DNA of 64,000 nucleotides from Pseudoxanthomonas suwonensis (GTDB taxonomy: Bacteria; Pseudomonadota; Gammaproteobacteria; Xanthomonadales; Xanthomonadaceae). Shown piece by piece: positions 30,139-40,000 of the stretch; positions within the stretch are counted from its first letter, which is position 1, and each line of letters begins with the position of its first letter. The position numbers and the translations under genes were made by a program. The notes below the pieces were generated by a model. That model saw only the letters and a list, made by a program, of their open reading frames with translations. It did no database searches and was not told the origin of the DNA. Location: assembly GCF_000972865.1 (NCBI RefSeq), contig NZ_CP011144.1, positions 1,178,001 through 1,242,000 on the forward strand. The letters are read 5' to 3'.

Positions 30139-32199
30139 TCAGAAGTTCGCGCCGAAGCCGATCAGGTGATAGGCGAACCCGATCCAGAGCAGGTACAGGC
30201 CGGCAAGCGCCAGCACCACGCTCCAGAGCTTGGCGAACCAGCGCCGCCTGCTGCGCAGCACCTGCCATGCGCTCCACAGCGTCAGCGCCGCACCCACGAT
30301 CAGCGCCACCCCGACGAACAGGCGCACGGCCGTGACCACGCCATCCATGCCGGTGAGGTTCTCCAGGCTGCTCATCATCCACAGCACCAGGCCGATGCCA
30401 CCACCGATGCCCAGGGTCGCCAGCAGGCTGCCCCAGCGCGCCGCGCGATGCGCCTTCGCATCCGCGCCGGCAAGTGCGTACGGCACCTTGTAGTGACGCC
30501 GCACCAGCGCCGAAACCGGCCAGGCCAGCGTGGTCAGCAGCACCGCGGCAAAGCTCAGGGCCAACAGCAACGGCGCGCTCGCGCGCCAGGCGGAAAGCCG
30601 CTCGAACACCATGATCGAGGCGATGAACTCCATGCTGAAGCGCTTGACCTCGCCATCCTCGACCTCGGCGGCGAGCCGCTCGCCGGTGCTGGGGTCCTGC
30701 CACAGCCATTCGCCGATGGGCTGCCACTTCTTCGGCGTGCCGGATGGTGCCGGCCACATCGAGACGCTGATGGTGCCGTCCTCGTTCGGGATGACCTTGG
30801 CCTGGCCCAGCAGGCTCAGGATCCCCATCACGTTGTTCTGCGGGCGGCGGCTGCTGTCGTAGGCGCCGGCGATCCGGGCGTTCTGCGCCTTGGCCGCCTC
30901 CTCGCCGATGCCGGAACCTTGCGGGAACGGGCCAGGCAGGTAGCGCTGGACGAAGTTCGCGGCCAGCTGCGTGCGCAAATGCAGGTTCGCGCCTTCGCGC
31001 CCGGCGCTGTTCATCGAGACGAAGATGCCCACGCCGTCGTCCGGGAACAGTCGCAGGTCGCTGTGGAACCACTGCGTGTCGCCGCCGTGGGCGATGGAGA
31101 AGTGGCCGTTGAGGCTGGTCTCGTAGAAGCCCAGCATCATCCTGTTGAGCGGGCCGACCGTGGCTTGCCCGGTGCGGTGCATCGCATCGGCGGTTTCCGC
31201 GGACAGGATGCGGGCGCCGTCGTGTTCACCCTTGTTCAGATGCGCGAGCATGAACTTCGCCATGTCCGAGCCGCTGGACGCGAGGCTGCCCGCCGGATAC
31301 AGGTTGATCAGTTCGTAGGGCTTTTCCTTGCCGTCGGAAAGGCGCGCGTAGCCCTTCGACATGCGCTTGGCGAGATCGTCCGGCAAGGGCTGGCGGAAGC
31401 TCGAACTGCGCATGCCCAGCGGGGCGAGGATGTGCTGGTCGATGTAGTCGTTGAAATCCTGTCCGCTGACGCGCTCGACGATGTAGCCGGCCAGCGCGGT
31501 GGCGTAGTTGGAATAGGCCGGGGTCGTGCCGGGCACGTGGATGCGGTCGGGCGTCCAGCGCTTGAGGGTTTCGCCCAGCGGCGCCAGTGCGCCCTCGTCG
31601 GAGAAGATCAGGCCGCGCAGCGCCTCTTCGAAGCCGCCGGTGTGGGTCAGGATCTGGCGCATCGTCAGCGGCTTGCCGTCGCGCTCGGGAATGCTGAAAT
31701 CCAGGTACTGGTTGACGTCGGCATCCAGGTCGATCCTGCCCGCTTCGACCTGCTGCATCACCGCGGTCCAGGTCAGCAGTTTCGACACCGATCCGGGGCG
31801 GAAAAGCGTGTCCTCCGGGTCAACCGGCAGGCGCTCGGCCAGGTCGGCGTAGCCGTAGCCCTTCTGCAGCAGCACTTCGCCGTCCTTGACCACCACGACC
31901 ACAGCGCCGGCGATGTCGCCGGAAGCCAGCGCATACGGGAAGAAGCCGTCCAGCCAGGCCTCGAGGTCGTCCCGGGTGAGGTCCGGCGCGGCCGCCGACA
32001 GGGCCGACCCGGGAGACTGGGCGGACTCTGTGACGGGTGGCGTGGCGGACTCGGTGGCGGGCGCCGTGGCCGGTATGCTGGGCACCGTGACCGGCGGCGG
32101 CACCGAGGTGGGCGACACCCCGGCCTCCTGCGCCGCCAGAGGAAGGGCCAGCAGGGCGGAGAGCACGGCTCCGCACAGGAACGGTGGAATCGCACGCAT
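30139..32199 (-). CDS. Membrane-anchored serine hydrolase (class C beta-lactamase/DD-peptidase family)
   Basis: A 686-residue protein: signal peptide (about 1-23), a Pro/Thr/Ser-rich linker to about residue 72, a serine hydrolase domain with SVSK (137-140), AYSN and AHGGDTQWFH, and a C-terminal part with about five membrane segments from residue 560 on. The catalytic domain is therefore periplasmic and tethered to the inner membrane. It likely cleaves D-amino-acid peptides or amides; the real substrate is unknown. The ATG at 32199 has GGGAGA 9 nt upstream. First gene of operon 2, 90 nt after the promoter at 32289-32316, divergent from the XRE-cupin regulator. Confidence 0.87.
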   Translation of the reverse strand: MRAIPPFLCGAVLSALLALPLAAQEAGVSPTSVPPPVTVPSIPATAPATESATPPVTESAQSPGSALSAAAPDLTRDDLEAWLDGFFPYALASGDIAGAVVVVVKDGEVLLQKGYGYADLAERLPVDPEDTLFRPGSVSKLLTWTAVMQQVEAGRIDLDADVNQYLDFSIPERDGKPLTMRQILTHTGGFEEALRGLIFSDEGALAPLGETLKRWTPDRIHVPGTTPAYSNYATALAGYIVERVSGQDFNDYIDQHILAPLGMRSSSFRQPLPDDLAKRMSKGYARLSDGKEKPYELINLYPAGSLASSGSDMAKFMLAHLNKGEHDGARILSAETADAMHRTGQATVGPLNRMMLGFYETSLNGHFSIAHGGDTQWFHSDLRLFPDDGVGIFVSMNSAGREGANLHLRTQLAANFVQRYLPGPFPQGSGIGEEAAKAQNARIAGAYDSSRRPQNNVMGILSLLGQAKVIPNEDGTISVSMWPAPSGTPKKWQPIGEWLWQDPSTGERLAAEVEDGEVKRFSMEFIASIMVFERLSAWRASAPLLLALSFAAVLLTTLAWPVSALVRRHYKVPYALAGADAKAHRAARWGSLLATLGIGGGIGLVLWMMSSLENLTGMDGVVTAVRLFVGVALIVGAALTLWSAWQVLRSRRRWFAKLWSVVLALAGLYLLWIGFAYHLIGFGANF

Positions 32200-32279
32200 C
32201 GAACGGTCTCCCGGCTGAAGCTGGTGGGACCGCCGCACCCGGGCCGGCATCGCCGCGGGGACAGCAGGCAGGTTATCCT

Positions 32280-32316
32280 GATTTGGCGATAATGATCCCA
32301 ATCGGAGAATTGTCAA
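32280..32316 (-). promoter_or_regulatory. Promoter with palindromic operator before the serine hydrolase-dgcA operon
   Basis: On the minus strand: TTGACA (32316-32311), 16-nt spacer, CATTAT (-10, 32294-32289). The imperfect palindrome 32280-32303 has one half GATTGGGATCAT and the other GATTTGGCGATA. It shares TTGACAATTCTC, the spacing and the half-site with promoter 1 at 26039-26073. It lies in the 244-bp space shared with the divergent XRE-cupin gene, which probably encodes the protein that binds it. Confidence 0.8.
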
Positions 32317-32443
32317 CCCATGCTGAAAGCCCCGTCGACCATCCCCGCCGCCCAAGATCGCCCTTTCCATCGGTCACCCGCGGAGGCGATGATGATCCCG
32401 TACGGGACATGACAGCAGACGTTCCCCAGGAGATCCGGCACGG

Positions 32444-33181
32444 ATGACATCCCAGCACCCCACGCCGCACCCCACGATTGGCGGACTGCTGCGCTCGCTG
32501 CGCGCGCGCAAGGGCTGGACGCTCAAGCAGATGAGCGAGCATTCCGGCATCCCGCTGTCGACCCTGTCCAAGGTCGAGCACGACCGGCTGACCCTGACCT
32601 ACGACAAGCTGCTGCAGCTCAGCCAGCGCCTGCAGCTGCGCATGTCCGAACTGTTCGCCGAACAGGACGAGGCCCCCGAGCCGGCGGTGACCGCCCGCCG
32701 CAGCATCGGCCGGATCGAGGACGCGATCCGGGTCACCACTCCCAACTACGACTACTACTACCTGTGCCCGGAACTGCGCCGCAAGCGCATGATCCCGGTG
32801 CTGACCCGCGTGCGCGCCAAGAGCATCGAGGAGTTCGGCGAGCTGGTGCACCACTCCGGCGAGGAGTACATCCACGTCCTGGAAGGACGCATGGAAGTGC
32901 ATACCGAGTTCTACGACCCGATCGTGCTGGAGCAGGGCGAATCGGTCTACATCGACTCGAACATGGGCCACGCCTACATCGCCGCCGAGGGTTGCGACGA
33001 GGTGCTGCTGCTCGGGGTCTGCTCCAGCGCCGACGAGCAGCTGATGGAGTCGCTGCTGACCCTGCACGGCGACGAGGGCGCGGTACGTCACGAAAAGGCC
33101 AAGCGCCTCAAGCCACCGGCGGCCAGGCTCGCCGCCAAGCCGGTCAAGCGCGCCGCACGCAGGACCGCGTCAAGAAAATAG
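32444..33181 (+). CDS. XRE-family transcriptional regulator with C-terminal cupin domain
   Basis: A 245-residue regulator. Residues about 12-68 form a helix-turn-helix (LLRSLRARKGWTLKQMSEHSG, IPLSTLSKVEHDRLTLTYDKLLQL), and about 130-195 a cupin effector domain (HHSGEEYIHVLEGRMEVHTEFYD, LEQGESVYIDSNMGHAYIA). A basic Lys/Arg/Ala tail follows. PuuR-like members of this architecture sense small metabolites such as amino-acid derivatives. It has a good AGGAG site and is divergent from operon 2, whose operator it likely binds; the matching operator before the TonB receptor operon suggests it controls both. The ligand is unknown; D-Glu, N-acetyl-Glu or a dipeptide are candidates. Confidence 0.9.
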   Translation: MTSQHPTPHPTIGGLLRSLRARKGWTLKQMSEHSGIPLSTLSKVEHDRLTLTYDKLLQLSQRLQLRMSELFAEQDEAPEPAVTARRSIGRIEDAIRVTTPNYDYYYLCPELRRKRMIPVLTRVRAKSIEEFGELVHHSGEEYIHVLEGRMEVHTEFYDPIVLEQGESVYIDSNMGHAYIAAEGCDEVLLLGVCSSADEQLMESLLTLHGDEGAVRHEKAKRLKPPAARLAAKPVKRAARRTASRK

Positions 33182-33204
33182 CGCCCTTCCCACCGCCGGC
33201 TCTC

Positions 33205-33299
33205 GCAGGAGCACAGCTTGCTGGCGACACGGGCGTCGGAATCGCGAGGGCGACGCCTGTGTCGACGGCGTCGCGTCGCCGGCTGAACCCGGCTCCTAC
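33205..33299. repeat. Single GTAGGAGC-type element (GCAGGAGCACAGCTTGCTGG variant)
   Basis: One copy of the 97-bp family in the gap between the XRE-cupin and leuD stops, where two transcripts converge. The left end reads GCAGGAGCACAGCTTGCTGGCGAC, of which the AGCTTGCT part differs from the GACTTCAGTC version; the right end CGGCTCCTAC is standard. A role in ending both transcripts is possible. Confidence 0.8.
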
Positions 33300-33370
33300 A
33301 ACAGCAGCGGGCCCACCCCTGCGCCGCACCCGGCAACCGCCGGCCGATGATGCGCAAGCCTTCGAACGGA

Positions 33371-34018
33371 TCAGCCCCCGGTCCGGAACAGCCATGGCTG
33401 TGCACCGCGGTGCCGCGCCTCGAACGCGCGGATCGCATCGGCTTCCTGCAGGGTCAGGCCGATGTCGTCCAGGCCGTGCAGCAGGCAGTGCTTGCGGAAG
33501 GCATCGATCTCGAAGCCGTACTGCACGCCATCGGGCCGGGTCACGGTCTGCGCGGCCAGGTCCACGGTCAGCGCGTAGCCCTCGGTGGCCTCGCACTGCG
33601 CGAACAGCGCATCGACTTCCTCGTCCTTCAGCACGATCGGCAGCAGGCCGTTCTTGAAGCTGTTGTTGTAGAAGATGTCGGCGAAGCTCGGCGCGACGAT
33701 CGCGCGGAAGCCGTATTCGTCCAGCGCCCACGGCGCGTGCTCGCGCGAGGAGCCGCAGCCGAAGTTCTCGCGCGCCAGCAGCACGCTGGCACCGCGGTAG
33801 CGCGGGAAGTTCAGCACGAACCCGTGGTTGAGTGGCCGGTTCGAGCTGTCCTGCCCCGGCTGGCCCACGTCCAGGTAGCGCCACTCGTCGAACAGGTTGG
33901 GACCGAACCCGCTGCGCTTGATCGACTTGAGGAACTGCTTGGGGATGATCTGGTCGGTATCGACGTTGGCGCGGTCCAGTGGGCAGACCAGGCCGGTGTG
34001 GTTGGTGAAAGCTCTCAT
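33371..34018 (-). CDS. leuD: 3-Isopropylmalate dehydratase small subunit LeuD
   Basis: LeuD forms the swivelling domain of isopropylmalate isomerase with LeuC. The 215-residue protein shows [13 protein letters not shown] at the N-terminus, [16 protein letters not shown] and [16 protein letters not shown], all family signatures. It follows leuC after 10 bp, with the start at ATG 34018, so the two are one transcription unit apart from leuA and leuB. Confidence 0.97.
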   Translation of the reverse strand: MRAFTNHTGLVCPLDRANVDTDQIIPKQFLKSIKRSGFGPNLFDEWRYLDVGQPGQDSSNRPLNHGFVLNFPRYRGASVLLARENFGCGSSREHAPWALDEYGFRAIVAPSFADIFYNNSFKNGLLPIVLKDEEVDALFAQCEATEGYALTVDLAAQTVTRPDGVQYGFEIDAFRKHCLLHGLDDIGLTLQEADAIRAFEARHRGAQPWLFRTGG

Positions 34019-34028
34019 CGCCGTCTCC

Positions 34029-35456
34029 TCAGGCCTGCATCAGTTCGCGCACGTCGACGAAGTGGCCGGCCACCGCGGCGGCGGCGGCCATCGCCGGGCT
34101 GACCAGGTGGGTGCGCCCACCGGCGCCCTGGCGGCCCTCGAAGTTGCGGTTGGAGGTCGAGGCGCAGTGCTCGCCGGCGCCGAGCTTGTCCGGGTTCATC
34201 GCCAGGCACATCGAGCAGCCCGGCTCGCGCCATTCGAAGCCAGCCTCGATGAACACCCGGTCCAGGCCCTCGGCCTCGGCCTGGGCCTTGACCAGGCCCG
34301 AGCCGGGCACCACCAGCGCCTGCTTCACCGTCGCCGCGACCTTGCGGCCCTTCGCCACTTCGGCGGCCGCGCGCAGGTCCTCGATCCGCGAGTTGGTGCA
34401 CGAACCGATGAACACCCGGTCCAGCCGGATGCTGGTGATCGGCTGGTTGGCCTGCAGGCCCATGTACTTGAGCGCGCGTACGATCGAGTCCTTCCTCACC
34501 GGGTCAGGCTCCCGCTCCGGGTCGGGCACGTTCTGGTCCACCGCCAGCACCATCTCCGGCGAGGTGCCCCAGCTGACCTGCGGGCGGATCTCCTCCGCAC
34601 GCAGGTCCACCACGGTGTCGAAGTGCGCGTCCGGGTCGGAAACCAGGTCCTGCCACACCGCCACCGCCGCGTCCCAGTCGGCGCCCTTCGGTGCGAACGG
34701 GCGGCCACGCACGTAGTCGATGGTCTTGCCATCCACCGCGACCATGCCCACCCGCGCACCGGCCTCGATCGCCATGTTGCAGATCGTCATCCGGCCCTCG
34801 ACCGACAACTCGCGGATCGCGCTGCCGGCGAACTCCAGCGCACGGCCGTTGCCGCCGGCGGTGCCGATCTTCCCGATCACCGCCAGCACGATGTCCTTGG
34901 CGGTGACGCCCGGCGGCAGCGTGCCCTCCACCCGCACCTGCATGTTCTTCATCTTCTTGGCCACCAGGCACTGGGTGGCCAGCACGTGCTCGACCTCAGA
35001 GGTGCCGATGCCGTGCGCCAGCGCGCCGAACGCACCGTGCGTGGAAGTGTGCGAGTCGCCGCAGACCACGGTCATGCCCGGCAGCGTGGCGCCCTGCTCC
35101 GGGCCGACCACGTGGACGATGCCCTGGCGCACGTCGTCCATCTTGAACTCGAGGATGCCGAAGTCGTCGCAGTTCTCGTCCAGGGTCTGCACCTGCAGGC
35201 GCGAGACCTCGTCGACAATGGCCTGCAGGCCACCGGCGCGCTCGACCCGGGTGGTCGGCACGTTGTGATCGGGGGTGGCGATGTTGGCGTCCACCCGCCA
35301 CGGCCGCCGGCCGGCCAGGCGCAGGCCCTCGAACGCCTGCGGCGAGGTGACCTCGTGCAGGATGTGGCGATCGATGTAGATCAGCGAGGAACCGTCGTCG
35401 CGACGGGTCACCTCGTGCATCTCCCACAGCTTGTCGTACAGGGTCTTGCCGGCCAT
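34029..35456 (-). CDS. leuC: 3-Isopropylmalate dehydratase large subunit LeuC
   Basis: LeuC holds the 4Fe-4S cluster of isopropylmalate isomerase and interconverts 2- and 3-isopropylmalate. The 475-residue protein begins [12 protein letters not shown], has [21 protein letters not shown], and cluster cysteines in FIGSCTNSR and CSMCLAMN. The ATG at 35456 has GAGG about 9 nt upstream and was preferred to a longer in-frame start. Divergent from a LysR regulator across 151 bp; leuD follows. Confidence 0.97.
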   Translation of the reverse strand: MAGKTLYDKLWEMHEVTRRDDGSSLIYIDRHILHEVTSPQAFEGLRLAGRRPWRVDANIATPDHNVPTTRVERAGGLQAIVDEVSRLQVQTLDENCDDFGILEFKMDDVRQGIVHVVGPEQGATLPGMTVVCGDSHTSTHGAFGALAHGIGTSEVEHVLATQCLVAKKMKNMQVRVEGTLPPGVTAKDIVLAVIGKIGTAGGNGRALEFAGSAIRELSVEGRMTICNMAIEAGARVGMVAVDGKTIDYVRGRPFAPKGADWDAAVAVWQDLVSDPDAHFDTVVDLRAEEIRPQVSWGTSPEMVLAVDQNVPDPEREPDPVRKDSIVRALKYMGLQANQPITSIRLDRVFIGSCTNSRIEDLRAAAEVAKGRKVAATVKQALVVPGSGLVKAQAEAEGLDRVFIEAGFEWREPGCSMCLAMNPDKLGAGEHCASTSNRNFEGRQGAGGRTHLVSPAMAAAAAVAGHFVDVRELMQA

Positions 35457-35607
35457 GCGCTGCCTCGGATCGTCTGGCGGTGGCGGAGCGGCCGCGATAG
35501 GCCCGGACCCGCCGGCTGGAGGGCCATCCTGCCGCCTTGCCATCGATAACTCAAATGCATATTTTTCATCCATTGGATTCCTTCCTGGAATCGAATGGAG
35601 ACGTTGG
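35457..35607. promoter_or_regulatory. Shared leuC / LysR regulator intergenic region
   Basis: An AT-rich island (35543-35575, AACTCAAATGCATATTTTTC) stands out from the GC-rich surroundings, with the palindrome ATGCAT. GATTCC-TTCCT-GGAATC (35576-35592) is a perfect 6-bp inverted repeat just before the regulator's start. Both are candidates for LysR binding; no exact promoter is assigned. Confidence 0.5.
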
Positions 35608-36498
35608 ATGGACTGGGCCGGGCTCAACGCCTTCGTCGCCGTGGCCGACCACGGCGGTTTCTCCGCGGCGGCCGAGCAGCTGCACCTGACCCAGCCGGCG
35701 GTCAGCAAGCGGATCGCGCTGCTGGAGGAATCGCTGCAGGCGCGGCTGTTCGACCGCCTCGGCCGCCAGGTGGTGCTGACCGAGGCCGGGCGCCTGCTGC
35801 TGCCGCGCGCGCGGCAGATGCTGGCCGAGGCCGAATCGGCGCGGCGTGCACTGCAGGACCTGGGCCAGGACATCGGCGGCCGGCTCAGCCTGGCCACCAG
35901 CCACCACGTCGGCCTGCACCGGCTGCCGGCGCTGCTGCGCCGCTTCACCGCGCTGCACCCGCGCGCGGCGCTGGACATCCGCTTCATGGATTCCGAGCGG
36001 GCCTATGCGCAGGTGCTGCACGGCGACGTGGAACTGGCGGTGACCACGCTCGGGCCGACCGAGGCGCCGTTGCAGGCGACCGCCGTGTGGGACGATCCGC
36101 TGCGCTTCGCGGTCGCCCCCGACCATCCGCTGGCGCGGCCGGCGAAGGTGTCGCTGGCCGACATCGCCGCCCATCCTGCGGTCCTGCCCGACCCCGGCAC
36201 CTTCACCCACCGCATCGTCGCCGAGACCTTCGCCCGGCGCGGACTTTCGCTGCGGCTGCGCATGACCACCAACTACCTGGAGACGATCAAGATGATGGTC
36301 TCCGTCGGCCTGGCCTGGAGCGCGCTGCCGCAGACGATGGTGGATGCGCAGGTGCAGGTGCTGCACGTGCCGGGGGTGCAGCTGTCGCGCAAGCTGGGCT
36401 ACGTGGTACATGGCGGGCGCACGCTGTCGCGTGCGGCGCAGGCGTTCGTCGGCCTGCTGCGGACCGAGGCGGATACCACCGGCGGTGGCGACACCTGA
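35608..36498 (+). CDS. LysR-family transcriptional regulator, divergent from leuCD
   Basis: A 296-residue LysR protein with an N-terminal winged helix-turn-helix ([40 protein letters not shown], residues about 8-43) and a C-terminal effector domain ending with the hinge block [18 protein letters not shown]. The ATG at 35608 has GGAG 8 nt upstream. Its position opposite leuC suggests it activates leuCD in response to a leucine-pathway intermediate; this is inferred from context only. Confidence 0.9.
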   Translation: MDWAGLNAFVAVADHGGFSAAAEQLHLTQPAVSKRIALLEESLQARLFDRLGRQVVLTEAGRLLLPRARQMLAEAESARRALQDLGQDIGGRLSLATSHHVGLHRLPALLRRFTALHPRAALDIRFMDSERAYAQVLHGDVELAVTTLGPTEAPLQATAVWDDPLRFAVAPDHPLARPAKVSLADIAAHPAVLPDPGTFTHRIVAETFARRGLSLRLRMTTNYLETIKMMVSVGLAWSALPQTMVDAQVQVLHVPGVQLSRKLGYVVHGGRTLSRAAQAFVGLLRTEADTTGGGDT

Positions 36499-36526
36499 GG
36501 GCGGCATGCGGTCTCGCCGCCTTCCT

Positions 36527-36986
36527 GCAGGAGCCTGCATGACGGCGACACGGGCGTCGGAACCACGAAGGCGTCGCCTGGGCCAACGGCGTCGGGTCGC
36601 CGGCTGAACCCGGCTCCTACAACAGCACCGGCGGATCCGCTCTTCTGTAGGAGCTGACTTCAGTCGGCGACACGAGCGTCGGAACCACGAGGGCGTCGCC
36701 TGGGCCGGCGGCGTCGGGTCGCCGGCTAAACCCGGCTCCTACAACAGCACCGGCGGATCCGCCCTTCTGTAGGAGCTGACTTCAGTCGGCGACACGGGCG
36801 TCGGAACCACGAGGGCGTCGCCTGGGCCGGCGGCGTCGGGTCGCCGGCTGAACCCGGCTCCTACAACAGCACCGTCGGTTCCGCTCTTCTGTAGGAGCTG
36901 ACTTCAGTCGGCGACACGAGCGTCGGAACCACGAGGGCGTCGCCTGGGCCGGCGGCGTCGGGTCGCCGGCTGAACCCGGCTCCTAC
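36527..36986. repeat. Tandem array of four GTAGGAGC elements, 122-bp period
   Basis: Copies begin at 36527 (diverged left end), 36647, 36769 and 36891. The last three are exactly 122 bp apart: a ~97-bp element with imperfect 25-bp inverted ends, then a ~25-bp spacer (AACAGCACCGGCGGATCCGC...CTTCT). The array fills nearly the whole gap 36499-37035 between the LysR and RND pump stops, which converge here. No gene was seen. Confidence 0.9.
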
Positions 36987-37035
36987 AAAGGGATACGGTG
37001 TCGCAGGGACACGGGCACCGGTGCGGAACGCCGGA

Positions 37036-40000
37036 TCAGCCCGCCGCCTCTTCCGGCCTCACCCGGAACCAGGCCGCGTACAGCGCCGGCAGGAACAGCA
37101 GGGTCAGCGCGGTGGCCACGATCAGCCCGCCCATGATCGCCACCGCCATCGAGCCATAGAACGCGCTGCGCGACAGCGGGATCATCGCCAGCACCGCGGT
37201 CAGCGCGGTCAGCACGATCGGGCGGAAGCGGCGCACGGTGGCGTCCACGATCGCGTGCCAGCGGTCGTGGCCGGCGGCGATGTCCTGCTCGATCTGGTCA
37301 ACCAGGATCACCGAGTTGCGCATCACCATGCCGGCCAGGGCGATCGTGCCGAGCATGGCCACGAAGCCGAACGGCATGCGGAACAGCAGCAGGAACCAAG
37401 TCGCCCCGATCAACCCCAGCGGCGCGGTCACCAGCACCATGACCGTGCGCGAGAAGCTGCGCAGCTGCAGCATCAGCAGCGTGGTCACCACGATCAGGAA
37501 CAGCGGCATCCCGGCGGCGATCGACTTCTGTCCCCGCGCGGAATCCTCGACCGACCCGCCCACTTCCAGCAGGTAGCCCTGCGGCAACTCCGCGCGGATC
37601 GCATCCAGGGTCGGGTCGATCTGCGCGGTCACCGCCGCCGGCAGCAGCTCGTCGCTGAGGTCGGCGCGCACGGTGATGGTCGGCAGCCGGTTGCGGTGCC
37701 AGATGATCCCGTCCTCGAACGCGTGGCGCAGCCGCGCCACCTGCGACAGCGGCACGCTGCCGCCATCGCCGGTCGGCACCGCCAGGCTGCCGAGCAGTTC
37801 CAGCTGCCCGCGGTCGCCGGCGCCGCCGCGCAGCATGATCCCGACCAGCTCGTTGCCCTCGCGGTAGGTGCTGGCGCTGTAGCCGGACAGCTGCGCGCTG
37901 AGGAACTGCGCCAGTTGCGCGCTGCCGATGCCCAGCGCGCGGGCGCGGTCCTGGTCCACTTCCAGCCGCACGATCTTGCTCGGCTCGTCCCAGTCGAGGT
38001 TGACGTTGGTGGTATGCGGATTGGCGCGCACCTGCCCGGCGACGCGGTGGGCGATCTCCCGCACCTGTTCGACATGCTCGCCGGAAACCCGGAACTGCAC
38101 CGGATAGCCCACCGGCGGGCCGTTCTCCAGCCGGGTCACCCGCATCTGCAGCTCGGGGAACTGCGGCACGACCTCCTTCAGCAGCCAGTTGCGCAGCTCC
38201 TCGCGCGCGCGGATGTCCTGCGCCAGGACCACGAACTGGGCGAAGTTGGTCGCCGGCAGCTGCTGGTCCAGCGGCAGGTAGAAGCGCGGCGAGCCGGTGC
38301 CGACGTAGGCCACGTAGTTGCGGATGTCCCCGCGCTCCTGCAGCAGCGCCTCCAGCTTCTTCGCCTGCGCCTCGGTGGCGCGCAGCGACACGCCCTCGGC
38401 CAGTTCCATGTCGACCATCAGCTCGGGCCGGGTCGAGTCCGGGAAGAACTGCTGCGGCACGAAGCGGAACAGCAGCAGCGACAGCACGAACAGCGCCACG
38501 GTCGCGCCGATCACCCACCAGCGCCGGCGCAGGCAGGCATCGAGCAGGCGGCGGAATCGCTGGTAGAACGGGCGCTGGTAGGGGTCGTGGTGGTGCGCGT
38601 CCAGCGGCGCCGGCGCCAGCGCGAAGGCGAACTGCGGCCAGCGGTCGGCCAGGCGCTCGCGCAAGGCGCGGCGGCGGAAGGCAAGGCTGCCGGGTTTGGG
38701 CGGCTGCGGGTGCGCCAGGTCCGGCAGCATCTTGTCGCCCAGCCACGGGATGAACAGCACCGCCACCACCCACGACACCAGCAGTGCGATGGTCACCACC
38801 TGGAACAGCGAGCGGGTGTATTCGCCGGTGCTCGAGGCCGCGGTGGCGATCGGCAGGAAGCCGGCGGCGGTGATCAGCGTGCCGGTAAGCATCGGGAACG
38901 CGGTCGACTCCCAGGCGAAGCTGGCCGCGCGCAGCCGGTCGAAACCCTGCTCCATCTTGATCGCCATCATCTCCACCGCGATGATCGCGTCGTCCACCAT
39001 CAGGCCCAGCGCCAGCACCAGCGCGCCCAGCGAGATCTTGTGCAGGCCGATGCCGAAGTAGTGCATCAGGGCGAAGGTCATCGCCAGCACCAGCGGGATC
39101 GACACCGCCACCACCAGGCCGGTGCGGAAGCCGAGCGAGAAGAAGCTGACCAGCAGCACGATGGTCACCGCCTCGGCCAGCACCCGCACGAACTCGCCGA
39201 CCGACTCGCTGACCGCCTCGGGCTGGTCGGACACCTTGCGCAGCTCCATGCCGGCCGGCAGCGTGTCCTGCAGGCGCGCGAACTGCGCCTCCAGTTCCTC
39301 GCCCAGGCGCAGGATGTGGCCGCCGTCCTTCATCGCGACCGTGATCCCGATCGCGTCCTGGCCCATGAAGCGCATGCGCGGCGCGGCCGGATCGGAGAAG
39401 CCGCGGTGCACCGTGGCCACGTCGTCCAGGCGGATGGTGCGGCCGCCGGCGCGGACCGGGAACGCGCGGATCTCCTCGACGCTGCGGAACGGCCCGTCCA
39501 CGCGCAGTTGCACGCGCTCGGACGGAGTCTCGAAGAAGCCGGCCGGCACCACCGCGTTCTGCCCTTCCAGCGCCTGCTGCACCAGCTGCAGCGGGATGCC
39601 CAGGGTGGCCAGCTTGGTGTTGTCGATCTCGATCCAGACCTTCTCGTCCTGCAGGCCGAGCAGCTCGACCTTGCCCACGTCGGGCACCCGCTGCAGTTCC
39701 AGCTGGATGCGGTCGGCGTAGTCCTTGAGCATGGCGTAGTCGAAGCCCGGCCCGGTCAGCGCGTAGATGTTGCCGAAGGTGTCGCCGAACTCGTCGTTGA
39801 AGAACGGGCCGACCACCCCCTCGGGCAGGGTCGGGCGGATGTCGCCGACCTTCTTGCGCACCTGGTACCAGAGGTCGGGCACGTCCTTCGACCTCAGCGA
39901 ATCGCGCGCCATGAAGATCACCTGCGACTCGCCCGGGCGCGAATAGCTGCGCACGAACTCGTACTTGCCGGTGTTCATCACCGCCTTCTCGATGCGCTCG

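Noticed and set aside
19775..32199. The two serine hydrolases as beta-lactamase resistance genes
   Set aside because: They carry the penicillin-fold motifs, but both are embedded in peptide/D-amino acid operons, have large extra domains, and no ampR-like regulator is adjacent.
36527..36986. Possible CRISPR array (regular repeats)
   Set aside because: Repeat units are about 97 bp and the 25-bp spacers are nearly identical within the array; no cas gene is near.
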